Positions 45,657 to 57,086 are shown, counted from the first letter of the stretch. The stretch: 64,000 nucleotides of DNA from Guillardia theta CCMP2712 (GCF_000315625.1 NW_005434532.1:98703-162702), one strand, 5' to 3'. The notes: generated by a model not told the origin, from the sequence alone. Numbers and translations are program-made.

Positions 45657-46987
45657 TCAATCTCCATGTATAGCTTTCAGAATTTGTCTTGTGAATACTG
45701 CTGGGTCGGCATGATGAATGATGCTCCTGGTCAGCTCGTCACATATCAAACAGCACAGCAATCATGCCCGCTCACCTTCCATACACAAGACCTGCGGCAC
45801 CCATCTCAATGAACTTGCGCGCGTCTTCGATCATGCCTTCTTCATCTCCCTTGTCGCTTCCTCGCAGCAGAACCTGCGAGGGCTGGCACACGTGCAAGAT
45901 AGTCTTGACGTCCTGGATGTTGACAGGAGGGTCGCATTTGAGGATGTCGCCTCCTAGCTCGCAAGCCAGCCTTGCTAGCGGCGCTGTGATGCTCATATCT
46001 GTCTCCAGCACAAAGGAATCCTTGTTCTCATTCCACTTCACCGCCAGCACCTCGACGATGAGCGGCATGTTCCATTTCGTGCAGGAGTTGCGCAGCGTGC
46101 AAACGTTCCGGACCGTCTGCTTGTGAATCTCGACGGCACCAGGCGCGTCCTCGGGGAGCTTGAGGAGAGTGCAGATGACGCCTGCTGCATCCAGCCGGAT
46201 CGCCTCCTCAATGATGTTCTCGTTCTGCAGCTCGCAGAAGGGCAGGCAAGGGAACTTTGCGGTGTACACGTTCGAGACATCACAGCGCAGGATCAGCGCA
46301 GGCACAGGACATCCTGCAGCCTGCGAGGCTGTGAGGAGGAGATGTGCTTGGCCAGGAGAGAGCTGAATGGAGTTGGGATGCAGCTGAACAAGAATTTTTA
46401 GCACGTCAGACATTGACCTGCAATGACAGTCAGGAACGAACAGGCAAGAAGTTTACTCACTCGATGCCAGCAAGGAAGCGGCCATCATTGAAAATTCCAT
46501 GATCCACTGCTATGTTGAGCATGCGTCCATCCCTCGTGTTGAACAGCCGCTTGGCGCGAGCAGAGCGGTCAAATATGTGCAAGGAACGAACATGTGTGGG
46601 AGCTGTAGAAGGATCGGATAGCACTTTTGTAGCTTGGTTGAGCTTGGCAATCCTGTTACGAACTGATCGCTCGTCTCTGATCGGCTTTCCCGTCATTGTA
46701 CACCATCTCTCGTACAAGTCTACCACCGTCTTCCATGCCCGAGCCGTCTGGGGCTTGATCTGTGAGAAAATCTTGGCAAGTTCTACATCCTCTTCATCCT
46801 GGTAGTTAGGGACCCCTCGCTTCCTTCCTCCTGACGCCTTTCTCTCTCCCTTGTCCTGCATCTTGTCGCCCTGCCCGTCTCCATCGTCCATCTTCCTTTC
46901 ACTGTCTTCCATCTCTGCCATGCTGAGGAATGAGAAGGTAGGGTTGGGTAACGGTTGACACAGGGGAAGGGGGGTGAAGGGTGGCAC
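45657..46987 (-). CDS. Myb/SANT-like (DUF6818-type) domain fused to a DhnA/FbaB-type class I aldolase
   Basis: Three exons, 46461-46987, 45776-46417, 45657-45726, in phase; 412 residues (390 if the ATG at 46921, MAEMEDSERK, is used). Residues ~55-145 match the pattern of transposon-associated Myb/SANT domains: GVPNYQDEEDVELAKIF, RAWKTVVDLYERW, SVRNRIAKLNQ, SDPSTAPTHVR. Without a break the same exon continues into an aldolase TIM barrel: GRMLNIAVDHGIFNDG (DHG motif), ICTLLKLPED, MPLIVEVL, GGDILKCDPP (candidate Schiff-base Lys), QVLLRGSDKG, GAAGLVYGRSI. Class I aldolases of this type cleave or condense phosphorylated sugars; the exact substrate is unknown. C-rich CCCAACCCTACC words lie just upstream, as at the SANT gene at 32085. 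Confidence 0.75.
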
Positions 46988-47942
46988 AAGTCCTAGTTCC
47001 AGCTATAAGCTTGAGAGCCAAGGGTCCCTCCACCCCCCCTCCTTCCCAATTGATGTTCAAACAGAGACGTAACGGTCAAACCAAGGACCTCATCCCCATA
47101 CTCGGATAGACTCGGCGGCGGCAGCGGCCGCCCGGCGGCGGGCAGCGGCCCGGGCCGGGGCTCAGCTCGCTCGGAGGCCCGGCTTTGATGAGGCCGCCGC
47201 GGCCCGGCGCCGCCACTGTGGGGACCGTACTGTAATGAGACAGAATGTTTCTGAGCCTCGGAGTCTCGCGGCGGCGGGGGGGGGCTCAGCCGCGACAGTG
47301 TTGGGGCTGCGACAAGCGGCAATCCGATCATTCGGAGGCGGACTACGCTGAAAGTTCACTGCAGACGGCCCCGGGTACCGACGGTCGCTCGGATTCCCGC
47401 TGGAGTCCCCGGAGCAGTGGTGGACCAGTGAATGGCACGGCTCGGAGCCTCCGCTCACTGCCGCGTTGTGCCAGTAACTTCAAGTCACACGACTCGTCTG
47501 ATCCGACTCGGACTCCCGGACTCCGGAACGCCGGTCGGCCCCCCGGGGTTTGCCGTTCTAGTGGGGGTGGGGTGGCCTGAGGTTTGCTGCTCAAGGTTCT
47601 AACTTTTTAAACCAGCCCAGGCTAAAGTTTCAATTTTAGTAGCGTAGGGTCATGGCAGTTGATACCGTCAGAAGGGGGTGGGGTCTATTCGGTCAAGCTA
47701 AATTCTTTTGCGCTGGGCTTAGTCAAGTCCGCGGTATGGCAGAATGTCGCTGCGTGATCTTGAAGGAGGAGGAGGATGGCGAGGTCAAGTCCTCAGCATG
47801 TCCTAACTCGAGCCGTGCAAAGCTCCGACCAGTGACCTAGGGCTGGCACCTTGGTAAGCTCCGAGGATTGAGCTGCCGTGGCCTTACAAGGAAAAAAGCC
47901 GGTCGCGAGCAGCAGAGGACGTTGAGCAGTATTTGAATCAAA
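46988..47942. other. intergenic with GC-rich island 5
   Basis: 47100-47565 is a GC-rich island. 47585-47940 holds a possible 5' untranslated region of the next plus-strand gene. No gene seen. Confidence 0.5.
47100..47565. repeat. GC-rich island 5
   Basis: Shares CGGCGGCAGCGGCC, GGACTCC and CAGTGAATGGC words with the other islands and gives spurious frames on both strands. Confidence 0.7.
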
Positions 47943-50624
47943 ATGAAGAGCATTCTCGACCAGCTGTTGGAAGAAGCTCAAGCAGGTTTTGATGTGCAAG
48001 ACAACGAAGAGCTGGAAGCTGCCCTTGCTGCAACTCTGGTATAGGCCAGTTCAGCATGCGAACATTTCTGACATCGTGTGGTTTAGCCGGCACATTACCA
48101 GAGGAGTGTCCTTCATAGACCGCATGATGGTGAAGATCTTTCCTCACTCCTTAGCATCCATCTTGTCTCGTGTAGCCATGACCTTAGCATCCATCTTCTC
48201 TTGTGTAGCTATGATCAATAACCCGGTGATTATACAGCTTGTGAGGAGGGGTTAAACGGGCGAAACGAAGGTATTCATCTTGACCTGTCTGAAATGGGGC
48301 TCGCTCACATTCTTGGACCAAGACGCAAACAATACCGTAGAGGATGAATCTCTTCCTCACTCCAACCTAGAGTGGGGACAGAGCTACCTTTGCGACGTCG
48401 ATGGTCTTTCAAGTCTTTATCGTTCGAGTGTCCAACGCTTCATGATAGGTTCATCAGCCGCTGCCAAGTTTGGAGGAGGAGGAAGCCATGATGTCCCAAC
48501 AGTTTGTAGCTGTGGGGAAGTTATCCGAAAAGGAAGAGGCTTGTGGAAGGTGATCCTGAGCGTTTATCATCACAGTGTTTCTGACAAGGGAGAGGAAAGA
48601 TTCGTTTTGATCGCAAGGGGAGGGGGTTGGTCAAGGTAGGGCATGTCTTGTGGATTCCTTTAGGATCTTTCTCTAAAGTATCGGCAGGTTGGATTGGCGA
48701 AATATGCTGCACAGGAGAAAGGAATCGCTGGGATCGAGCTGGGACAGAACTGGAATGACAGGTACAAGGGTTCATTCAACAATTAGGTTGCATCGTAATG
48801 TGTGATTGGCAGAACTTGTGTTGACACCACATGGTACGTTGACAGTGATGGAGATGTGTTTGAAGGAAACAATTGCCTCTGCGAATCGGCGACCGGAGAA
48901 GGATTTAGAGTGATCACTTTTAATTCGACCGCAAGTTGGTTGCTGATGTTATGTATCTTATAGAGTGGAGATATTGTTACTGTGGAAGTCAAAGATGCTC
49001 TTGCAGCATTTTCTGTAAACGATGAGGTGCATAGATCATCGATCAATTTCTGGAATGATTCCTGTGTTCAGACTCTTGTAGAGAACATTCAGATCAAAAG
49101 CTGGCCTGTGAGATTGGCAATTCTGCTTGTGTTCAAGGTCGTGGAATTTTCACATGATATTCCTTGTTGACAAAGTTATTGCTACAGGGAGATAGGGTGA
49201 CGTTATTGCAAGAAGAAATCATGGACGAGAAGGTGTATTCATAATCTCTATCAGTAATACGACACATTTATTCACTGCGACAGCAATATGAACGATGGAA
49301 GCACGAAATCGATAGAAGACTGAGGTAAGTTTTCATTATGGCTAGGCTTGGCACCGAAGTGATAGGCACCTCGCAAGGTGGGAAGAAATGGAAAAACACA
49401 ACAGGCGCGTGTTCTCAAATAGCTTGAAACCAAACGCTGACTCCGTAAGAGATGTTCTCATTTATTTAATTCACCACTCGTTGACTGACTGTCTTTCTCT
49501 TGCAGACTCCAAAGATTCAACAATTAGACCCCCAAACACCTCACAAGAAGGATGCAGAGTAAGAGAGATAGAGTATTCTAGACCTCTTGCATCTTGATGT
49601 TCAAACAGAGGCATGATCGACCCGTCCATCACAATCACCTCAACTCCAGTTATGGAACATTTCTCTTCTCGTCAGCTCAACCAAGACATCATGAAGTTTG
49701 ATAAGGTGACGTATCCACTGAATCCCCTCTTGTGAGGTTGCCATGTAGGAAATGTCTGCCACAGAGGATGTGGAGCTAGAATTGGAGGAGGAGAGTCCTA
49801 TGGAAGTATTGATGTTTCACTCGTGCTGGGTGCGAGATGCTGATCGATCGCAGCTGGTACTCCCCGGCAACGATGACTCCGACTCGATGTCAGCGTCGGA
49901 GTTGTCTGCAAGAGACAACAAGTAAGTCGAGACCGATTGGATATGGTTATCACTCCCTGCTGTTCTTTTGACCTGCTCTTCTAGCAATGATCATTTCTTT
50001 GAGTCAAAGAATCTATTTGACACGAGTGCCCGTCCCGAAATATCCCAGCACGAGGTGAGATACAGTCAAACGGTTCTCCAGGCCTGACTTTCTGGCAGGC
50101 TGCATATCAGCCTCCGATGCAGACTCCCATGCAGACTCCCATGCAGACTCCCATGCAGACTCCCATGCCTGTCCGAGCGGATCCTCCGATGACAGCTGGT
50201 TGCTCGAGTCGCAAAGAGTCGCAGACAGAGGAGGACGAAAGTCAGGGGTGCTTTGTAGTTGATGTTCCGTCCATGGAACAGACGGCCGTGAAGGTGAGGA
50301 GCAGAGCGGCGAGGGGATGAGGGGATGACTGCGATTGACAGGCAAAGATTGAAACAGAGCGACCTTGCAGAGAGAAAACAGAGATGAAAGTAAGACGAAT
50401 GACTTGTATTACTATCAACAACATGTTTTACATCGATTTCCTTCCGTGACTCTTATGATGCGCAGAGCAATGGAAGCCAAGGAAATCGATGCTGTCTCGT
50501 GCAATGACGGCAAAGATGTTATTTTTTTTCTTTGTTTGGTTTGCAGCAAGAAATTCTAAAACAATATTCTGATGTAAAATTATTGAGACAACAGGCAGAG
50601 AATAAACGAAGAACTGCTGAATAG
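47943..50624 (+). CDS. unknown many-exon protein with PMQT repeats
   Basis: Begins at ATG 47943 (MKSILDQLLEEAQAGFDVQD, exon 47943-48038) and ends at TAG 50622-50624. About 17 small exons follow in phase with introns of 35-60 bases. Examples: VGLAKYAAQEKGIAGIELG (about 48688), WYVDSDGDVFEGNNCLCE (48812-48930), QYERWKHEIDRRLR (49290), EMEKHNRRVFSNSLKPNADS, and a Pro/Met-rich exon (50101-50295) with four tandem PMQT units. One intron (about 48931-48963) appears to use a GC donor (GCAAGT). The C-terminus is coiled coil (QEILKQYSDVKLLRQQ). The exons between 48038 and 48550 are uncertain. I do not recognise a family; low Cys and many charged helices suggest a cytoskeletal or scaffold protein. Confidence 0.6.
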
Positions 50625-50675
50625 AACTAATACGTGAGTTCGGACTTTTGTCTTTTCGCAGTGATCACCTTGAGA

Positions 50676-51671
50676 TTACAAGAGACAAGTTGAGAAGGAG
50701 ATCGCGTCTCTCTTCGGGCTCCAGCCTTGCTTCCACTTGAGGTCGTACTCAAAGTCTGCCTCAACCAACTTCGTTTCCCATGCTGGCCCGCTCTTGACGT
50801 ACTCGAGGAACTCGGGGGTGCCGGGATAGATCACGTTGTCAGCTGCGATCACTGTACCTTTGCCGACGATGTTCAGCTGCTGCAAGCGCTTGAGGTCAGG
50901 GAGGTAGAGGGACTTGTTGTGGTCCAGGAAGACAAAGTCCGCGTGCTTCACTCGGTCGGCAACCTTAGGGATGACGTCACCTGACAGGCCCACGACTATG
51001 CTGACCGAGTCTTGAAGCCCAGCGTAGCGAATAAGCTGAGACGCGACGTCAGCGTGAGCTGGATTGTACTCTATACAGTAGAGATGCCCTCCTGCTGCCA
51101 AGTTTCTTGCTGTCCGCATGGCAGAGTAACCAAAGAACGTGCCTATCTCGAGAGACGTCCGGATACTCAAGCCCCTCGTCTTGATCTCCTCCTCCAGTAT
51201 CTTGCCTTTCTCTGACCCGAGCTTGTACATCGGATAGAACTTGCCAAACTCGTCCATGGCCGCGAGGATCTCGTCTATGTTCCCCTCCGACGCGTGCGAG
51301 AAGATGAAGGGAAGGATGTCTGAGGGCTGAGCGTACGGCCATTTCACATAGAAGTCACTGCTCGAGTCAGTCGCTACTGAGGGTCTTGCGGGAGGAGCTG
51401 CGAGCAAGGAGAAGATAGAGAGCACGGAAGTCGCCGAGGAAATGAACTTTCTGCGCCGAAAGTCCGACGTCGTCATGGTTATGCGCTCCTTCCCAGGTCT
51501 GGGAGGGCGAGGATTGCGAGGAGAAGAGAAGGAGTAAGAGGAGGAAGAGATCTGCGACTGTGTGCTTGATGATGTTCCGACATACCGACATGGTGGCGAG
51601 AGGAAGGCGCCAGACCCGAAGGCTCCTGCTCCCGCCAGCCCCACCATGACTCGAAGCCACCCTGCCCCCAT
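50676..51671 (-). CDS. COMT-type O-methyltransferase with a predicted plastid/thylakoid leader
   Basis: Single exon, 331 residues. The C-terminal ~230 residues match catechol-O-methyltransferases: TSLEIGTFFGYSAMRTARNL (SAM loop), HLYCIEYNPAHADVASQLI, DFVFLDHNKSLYLPDLKRL and VIAADNVIYPGTPEFLEYV (metal and substrate residues D..DN). The first ~105 residues form a layered leader: a hydrophobic signal peptide (VMVGLAGAGAFGSGAF) ending at a Phe, a Ser/Pro/Arg-rich transit-like stretch, then twin Arg (DFRRRKF) before a second hydrophobic segment (ATSVLSIFSLLAAPPARPSVA). This suggests import through ER and plastid membranes and a Tat-type thylakoid signal. The substrate is unknown; catechol-like phenolics or a quinol are possible. 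The start is the first ATG. Confidence 0.82.
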   Translation of the reverse strand: MGAGWLRVMVGLAGAGAFGSGAFLSPPCRYVGTSSSTQSQISSSSYSFSSPRNPRPPRPGKERITMTTSDFRRRKFISSATSVLSIFSLLAAPPARPSVATDSSSDFYVKWPYAQPSDILPFIFSHASEGNIDEILAAMDEFGKFYPMYKLGSEKGKILEEEIKTRGLSIRTSLEIGTFFGYSAMRTARNLAAGGHLYCIEYNPAHADVASQLIRYAGLQDSVSIVVGLSGDVIPKVADRVKHADFVFLDHNKSLYLPDLKRLQQLNIVGKGTVIAADNVIYPGTPEFLEYVKSGPAWETKLVEADFEYDLKWKQGWSPKRDAISFSTCLL

Positions 51672-51708
51672 GGCTAAAAAGATACGGAGGAATCACACAG
51701 GTTGAGGG

Positions 51709-54179
51709 GTGGGGTACCAAGAGTGTGTCGGGGGGTCGGAAATGGTGAAGAAAGGGGAGGAGATATGGCGGGGGCAGGCGATATGCGGGCAAGAGACAGT
51801 GAGGATGGAGAGACGATGCCTTCGATGCTCTCATTGTGGGAGGGAGGCGGGTGACATGAGCCAGCAGCTCTCCGTCGCTCTTGGGCAGGGAAGGGTTTCG
51901 GTATGCCAGAAACCATGCAAGACCTTGCCAAAGCTTGGAGGAGGTTACGATGCTGAGCAAGCCTGCTGCTGCGAGCGAGGGGGCTGCGATGAGGTTTACT
52001 GCAGCAAACGTTGCCGTGAAGATGATCGGCAGCGCCATCGCATCTCATGCGGTGGTCGAGAAAACGAACACTCGAGAGATCTGAGGAGATTCGCACGAGG
52101 AGCTGGAATGGAACACCTCCTGCTCCTCTCCAGGTTGGTTGGTCTCATTCTTGACCGCCAGGCAGACAGCAGCAATGGCATGGAAGAAGCGCTGGAGGAG
52201 GCGTGCACGCGTCATGATCTAAGCATGCTTTCTGTTGGGTGCGAAGCCGGTCTTGATGTTCGTGTGTCGGGGGGTCACGACGATGATAACAAGGATCACA
52301 AGGAGGATTGCAGCGACGAAGAGAGCGAGGCCTGGGTCTTGTTTTCATCTCTGATAAGGTTTGAAGTCGATTGTCGAAGTCACGAGCGAGGGGAAGAAGC
52401 CGGTCGCCAATACCTTCAAGGTGTAAGAGATTTGTTCATGAACAAACCTTGCTTCCTGAAGTTCTTGAGATTGGTGAAGCAGCTCATGGTAAGCGTTTTC
52501 GTGCCGAGCCCTTTGATTTCCTATTGTCAAGACTTGATCAAGACGGACGTGGAGGACCAGCTTCGGGAGGAGGCAGAGGCAGCCATGTCCAGCTTCATCG
52601 AAGGAGTGATGGCTAACGACGGAACGGACGCATACCATCCCAACGATGCGAATCCTTGTGGGGACGAGAAGCAGGACGGCGCTCGAATATTGCGAGAGCG
52701 AAAATTAGCTCGTCTGGCCCAAAGTGCGCTAGAGAAAAGCTCGTCGACCAATCCCTTTGGAGACTCGTTCAACATAGTTCATGCATTGATTCCCGGTATC
52801 TGCTCCTGTGCTCACTCTTGTGTGCCGAATGCCCTGGTAGAAGCTGCGTATGACGAGCAAGGGAGGAATCTGATTCGGGTTGTTGCTCTCAGAGACATCG
52901 GGGATGATGAAGCAATCTCTATCTCCTTCATTGATCACAACCAGCCGATAAATGAACGAACCGCAGCATATCGCGAGCGGTTCGGGCTGAAATTTTGTCC
53001 ATGCATGAGGTGCAACTATGAGCGAGGATCTGTCACGGATCTCAACGTTTCTCAGCTTCGAGCTCTTGGCGATCTTGCGATGCAGCAACATCGTTATCAA
53101 GACGCCTACGAACTTTACGGGAATATTTTAGCTCTGCACCCAAACGAGCCGGAAGCCTTGTTTGCTCGTGGTGGGGCTCTGCTGGAGGCTGGTTTGTGGG
53201 TTCATGCGCATCAAGCCTTTCGAGAAGCTGCTCTCCTAGCGCCAGGGCATGAGCGACTGACTGCCCTCCACCTCAAGGAGATGGCGTATTCTCTTGAGGT
53301 AGGGTCAGACCCGGAGAAGTGGGGTGACGAAAGGGAACACGGAAAACAGTCGTGTCCTCGCTTCCATCCTGTTGTTGAGGGCAGAGCATTTGTTACATAC
53401 GGTGAACATCCCGTCGTTCCGCTCGCTGAGTGTCAACTGGCTGTGGATATGGCGGAAGCAGCCGCATCGCGAAGGGGTGGATGGACTACATCTCGACATT
53501 ATGCGGTTCCTACGACAGATCTGCCGGTCCACGAACATGATGAAATTCTTTGCTGGTTTCGAAAACATCTTGCTTGTAGGCTGGGACCACTGCTCGCTCT
53601 TCAATATGGTAAGCTACATCTGACTGTAGTTTGAAGCCAACATTGTTTTTGATTAGGAGCGGATATGGTCGGGGAGAAGGGGTGTTTTGTGCGAATATTT
53701 GACGCGTTCATAGTCAAATACGCTGCGTCAGGTGGACAGGTTTGAAGTCCTTGATATGACTTTGATTTCGACTCAACAATCTTGTTCCCCGCAGCGACAT
53801 CTTCCTGTTCACAGAGATCAATCGACTCATTCATTCACTATTGCATTGAATGCTAGGAGCTGCTATGAAGGTGGAGGCACTTACTTCTGTAAACTTTCTT
53901 CCATCTTGATAGACATCTTAAACTGATGACATGCCGTCAGGTGGTCTCGGAACAGCGATAAAGCCCGAGCAAGGACATGTCCTGTCATTCGAAGGCGACA
54001 TGTTGCATGGAGGAGAACCCATGTAGTAATTTCGACCTACTCTCGAATTGATGTTACTCTCGAATTGAGTTTTGCTCAGTACGTCGGGCGTCAGGTACAT
54101 CCTGGCAGCGTTTACGTACATCGACGTGCCATCACCGGAACGATCTACATTTTCCGTCACATCGTCTGACTGGCCGTGA
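51709..54179 (+). CDS. SET/MYND + TPR + 2-oxoglutarate dioxygenase (P4H-like) fusion
   Basis: Five exons in phase: 51709-53608, 53657-53739, 53795-53888, 53941-54022, 54080-54179; 752 residues, stop TGA. Domains in order: MYND zinc finger (CLRCSHC...; ERGGCDEVYCSKRCREDDRQRH) at ~35-120; split SET domain (NPFGDSFNIVHALIPG, HSCVPNALVEA, ISFIDHNQPINERTAAYRER, CPCMRC) to ~445; TPR helices (YQDAYELYGNILALHPNEPE; WVHAHQAFREAALLAPGHER) to ~535; then a 2OG-Fe(II) oxygenase (GGWTTSRHYAVPTTDLPVHE, VHRDQSTHSFTIALN with HxD, DMLHGGEPITSGVRYILAAF with distal His and Arg). The NHSC motif reads AHSC. SMYD proteins methylate lysines; this P4H type hydroxylates protein side chains. The first four domains share one exon, so the fusion is not a splicing artefact. 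Confidence 0.87.
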
Positions 54180-54489
54180 GTGGTCTGTGTGATATGTTTG
54201 TGTGTTGATGTCGTTTGTTAGCGACTCTTCTCCTCACTCTCGCAACAAGAGGACTCGAGATGAGCAAGCACAAGATAGCCGGATGCCGAGAGCAAAGATC
54301 GACTGGCTGGGGGAGTCGAATACGGAGGCTTCATTCTCATTCAACTTCAGCTGATTGTTGGTGGTCGCATAGCACTTTTCATAGGTAAAGGCATCAAGTC
54401 TCAGAATCATCGGTACAGTCATTAAATCTTGCAGTTCGTCTTCTTTCAATGAAAATTTCTAAATGCAGTCAGAATGTGATGTTGGCTGC
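54180..54489. other. tail-to-tail intergenic region
   Basis: Lies between the fusion-gene stop and the small minus-strand gene. A 71-codon minus frame (54234-54449) is open but has no recognisable motif and may be the 3' untranslated region of the small gene. Confidence 0.4.
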
Positions 54490-54698
54490 CTATTGCGATT
54501 CTCCAATTTGCCACCAAGGTATTCCTTTCGGATTCCCTTCCTCATCAAACTTGTCCCTCCAAGTGGTCTTGACAACAGGTTCCTCTTTCTTCATTCTCAA
54601 AGTCTGATTGGAAGTGAGCAAGGAGGAATCACCGCCTGTACCTTACCTGCACCAATGCCTGGCTTATAGCCTTGATTCGAGCCGGGCTGGCATCCCAT
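54490..54698 (-). CDS. 51-residue hypothetical protein
   Basis: Two exons, 54642-54698 and 54490-54588, in phase, stop TAG. It starts MGCQPGSNQGYKPGIGAGK and continues into a hydrophilic segment with conserved-looking WRDKFDEEGNPKGIPWW. The Gly2-Cys3 start could be lipid-modified (myristoyl/palmitoyl). No family recognised. The codon pattern, a clean 53-base GT-AG intron and Trp-rich composition support a real small gene. Confidence 0.5.
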
Positions 54699-56512
54699 GT
54701 TCGTAAGGCTGGCGCGCGACTCAGAGACTCCTGGCTCTTGTCGTGTTTGAGTGACAATCAAAGCAAATCGCGTACCAAACCTTGTGGCTTTTCTTTGGAG
54801 TGTTCGATACCAATCTCTGATCTGCCTTCAGTTCCGGCATACAAGGCAATCGCAACCTGGTGTATTCTTTCAACCAGAAAGCAATCGTCACCCATGTGCT
54901 ACCTTACACAAAGATTTGTGTACATCCGAAGGCAATCTTTTCTGACCTCCCCTTCATCCATCTCATCATCTCGATTTGAGCTTGATCGTCGAGGGTTTGA
55001 AATCAAACTTTCCAAGTATTCGGTTTCTTCCTTGCGGGTTCCTTTTCATGGAGCATCAGTTGGCAATACGAAGAAATGTTGAAAACTCGCCCCGTGCAGA
55101 GACTGTCTTGCCAGTGATGTTGTTGATCTCTGCCGCTGTCTCTTGAAGTAGTGAAGCATAATTCAATTCGTTTACATCTGACATTTGTTGTGAGACATCG
55201 CGCAGCTAGTTGAATGTGTTGTCATTTGTCACCCAAGGATCTTTTTGAGGTTTCGTCTCCAAGGCTATCCTGCAAACTCATTCATTGACCCTCAAACCTG
55301 CAAGCACATGCAGTTTGTGTACCTTTTTGTGGAGTTTGTATCGTGACGACACAGCTTCCTTTTCTCGCGTGCTCGCTTTGTCTTTTGAATAATGGAGCAC
55401 CAAATCTAAACTTCTGTTTGGATTTGAGATTTAGTACAACAAATTGAATCGACCTCGGCGGTTTTGACGGTGACGTTGATTTATACGGGTTTGTAAATGA
55501 TGTTATCCATGGTGAACTTTAAATCACTGCAATCAGATGACATTCTGTCACATGCTATACTCACGTGCGATAGCCAAAGGTCTGTTCTTCTTTGTTCTTG
55601 GCTTGGTTTGATCTGAGATGTTTACCTTTCCTTTATGCATTTTTCAGTATACAAACATCGATTTTTCCTCGGAATACAAGCATCGAATTCAATATGTATC
55701 AAGATAAACTTATTTAATCTATTCGATTTCAGGCAACCACAAGCATTTTTTGTTACAGTAGCATAACACGCAATCAACATCCCCTGGGGTATGGCATGAG
55801 GCGTGACTTGCCTGGTGCTTGTTCCTCGCTGTCTTCGGCGATCAGGCATGCGGGGAGACAAGGGAGGATCCTCGAGGTGTGACCCGAGGAGTCAGTTGGG
55901 CGAGGAAAGGCGGAACCCTCTCCCTTCAGCAGTAGAAGCAAGCTAACGGAGGAGCGTTGTAACCGCCTCGGGGTCCCTACAGTAGGCCCTTCCGAAAATC
56001 GTCCGATCAGCTCAGGCCGCTAGCCCGGGGGCCCGCGCCAGCTGCCAGCATACTGACCTACTAGTCGACTCAGCTAGCAGCTGCAGCCTTCACTAGCCGC
56101 ACGCGGCAGCACAACTTGGCAACGCTTCAACTTATACGTTTGGCACGTGACGGTTGCGGACATAACCGTCAGGTTTACATCAATTTAAATTGATCTCTCT
56201 GCTCTGCTTCGGATGACAACTGCACGCTCCACATAGTACCGTACCGACTATCATAGCATGGTGAATCTAAGAAACTATGATACTATCATAAGCATCAATA
56301 CTTGACGATTTCAAGTTTTCCAGTACACTACCTTACCATACTGTACAGTGGATATATGAATCGGAAAAGGATAAGGATGAGGTCACTGAATGGTCATCCA
56401 AAATTCTAGATGCGTGCATTGAAGAATAGGAGAAATGCAGCAGTTTTACTTTTGGAACTGCTGTTAAACGATGTCGTACTTTGATTAAACAAGAATTTTA
56501 CTTGCGATAACT
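54699..56512. other. AT-rich intergenic region
   Basis: An open plus frame at 54672-55082 is Ser-rich with no motif and overlaps the small minus gene's 5' end. 55870-56100 is moderately GC-rich with CTAGCC/GGCTAG words. No convincing gene seen. Confidence 0.45.
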
Positions 56513-57086
56513 TCATACCTCTTCTCCAATCTGATTGCAATACCAAAAGATCCATGATCTGGACAAAGGTGTCTCCCAAGTGTCAGTGTTGTTTTCCTCC
56601 ATTGCATCCTTGCTTGCTTGTATCATTTTTGAGCGTCTCATAAACAACAAATGTTGCTCTATTTCCTCTTGATTCTCCAGCTCGATATCGGAAGAGTCTT
56701 GGTCTCTTTCATCTTCATTTTGTATCGCACCATGCTTTCTGTATGGCCATCGAGCTATACCAAGCTTTCTACAGACTATCTTCAGAGTGGTTGAAGAGAT
56801 TCCCTGTTTGAAATCAACAAAACTACAAATAACAGAAGAGTCAAGGAAACTTTACCAGAATTTTTGCTGCTTCCACTTGCTTCATGTTGAAATATTGTGA
56901 GATAGATTCAACACTCAATTCAAGTCGTTGCGGTTTGTATCGGAAGGTACAGAAACGCTTAGGTTGCACGACAACTGACTGCTGTTTGTCGCTGACAGAT
57001 ATCATTGATGTTGAATGTGTCACAGTATCGCTCGTCGCTTTGCTGAGATGAGATTGATCCATTTCTTGATGCAGGAAGAGCAACAA
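56513..57086 (-). CDS. small RWP-RK domain protein
   Basis: Two exons, 56856-57086 and 56513-56803, in phase; 173 residues (165 if MDQSHLSK at residue 9 is the start), stop TGA. The domain spans the intron: LELSVESISQYFNMKQVEAAKIL then GISSTTLKIVCRKLGIARWPYRK, the complete RWP-RK motif (here RWPYRK). RWP-RK proteins are DNA-binding regulators of nitrogen response and gametogenesis in green plants and algae and occur in other protists. The C-terminal tail is acidic then Trp-containing. There is no NLP-type GAF or PB1 domain, so it belongs to the short RKD-like type. Confidence 0.85.
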
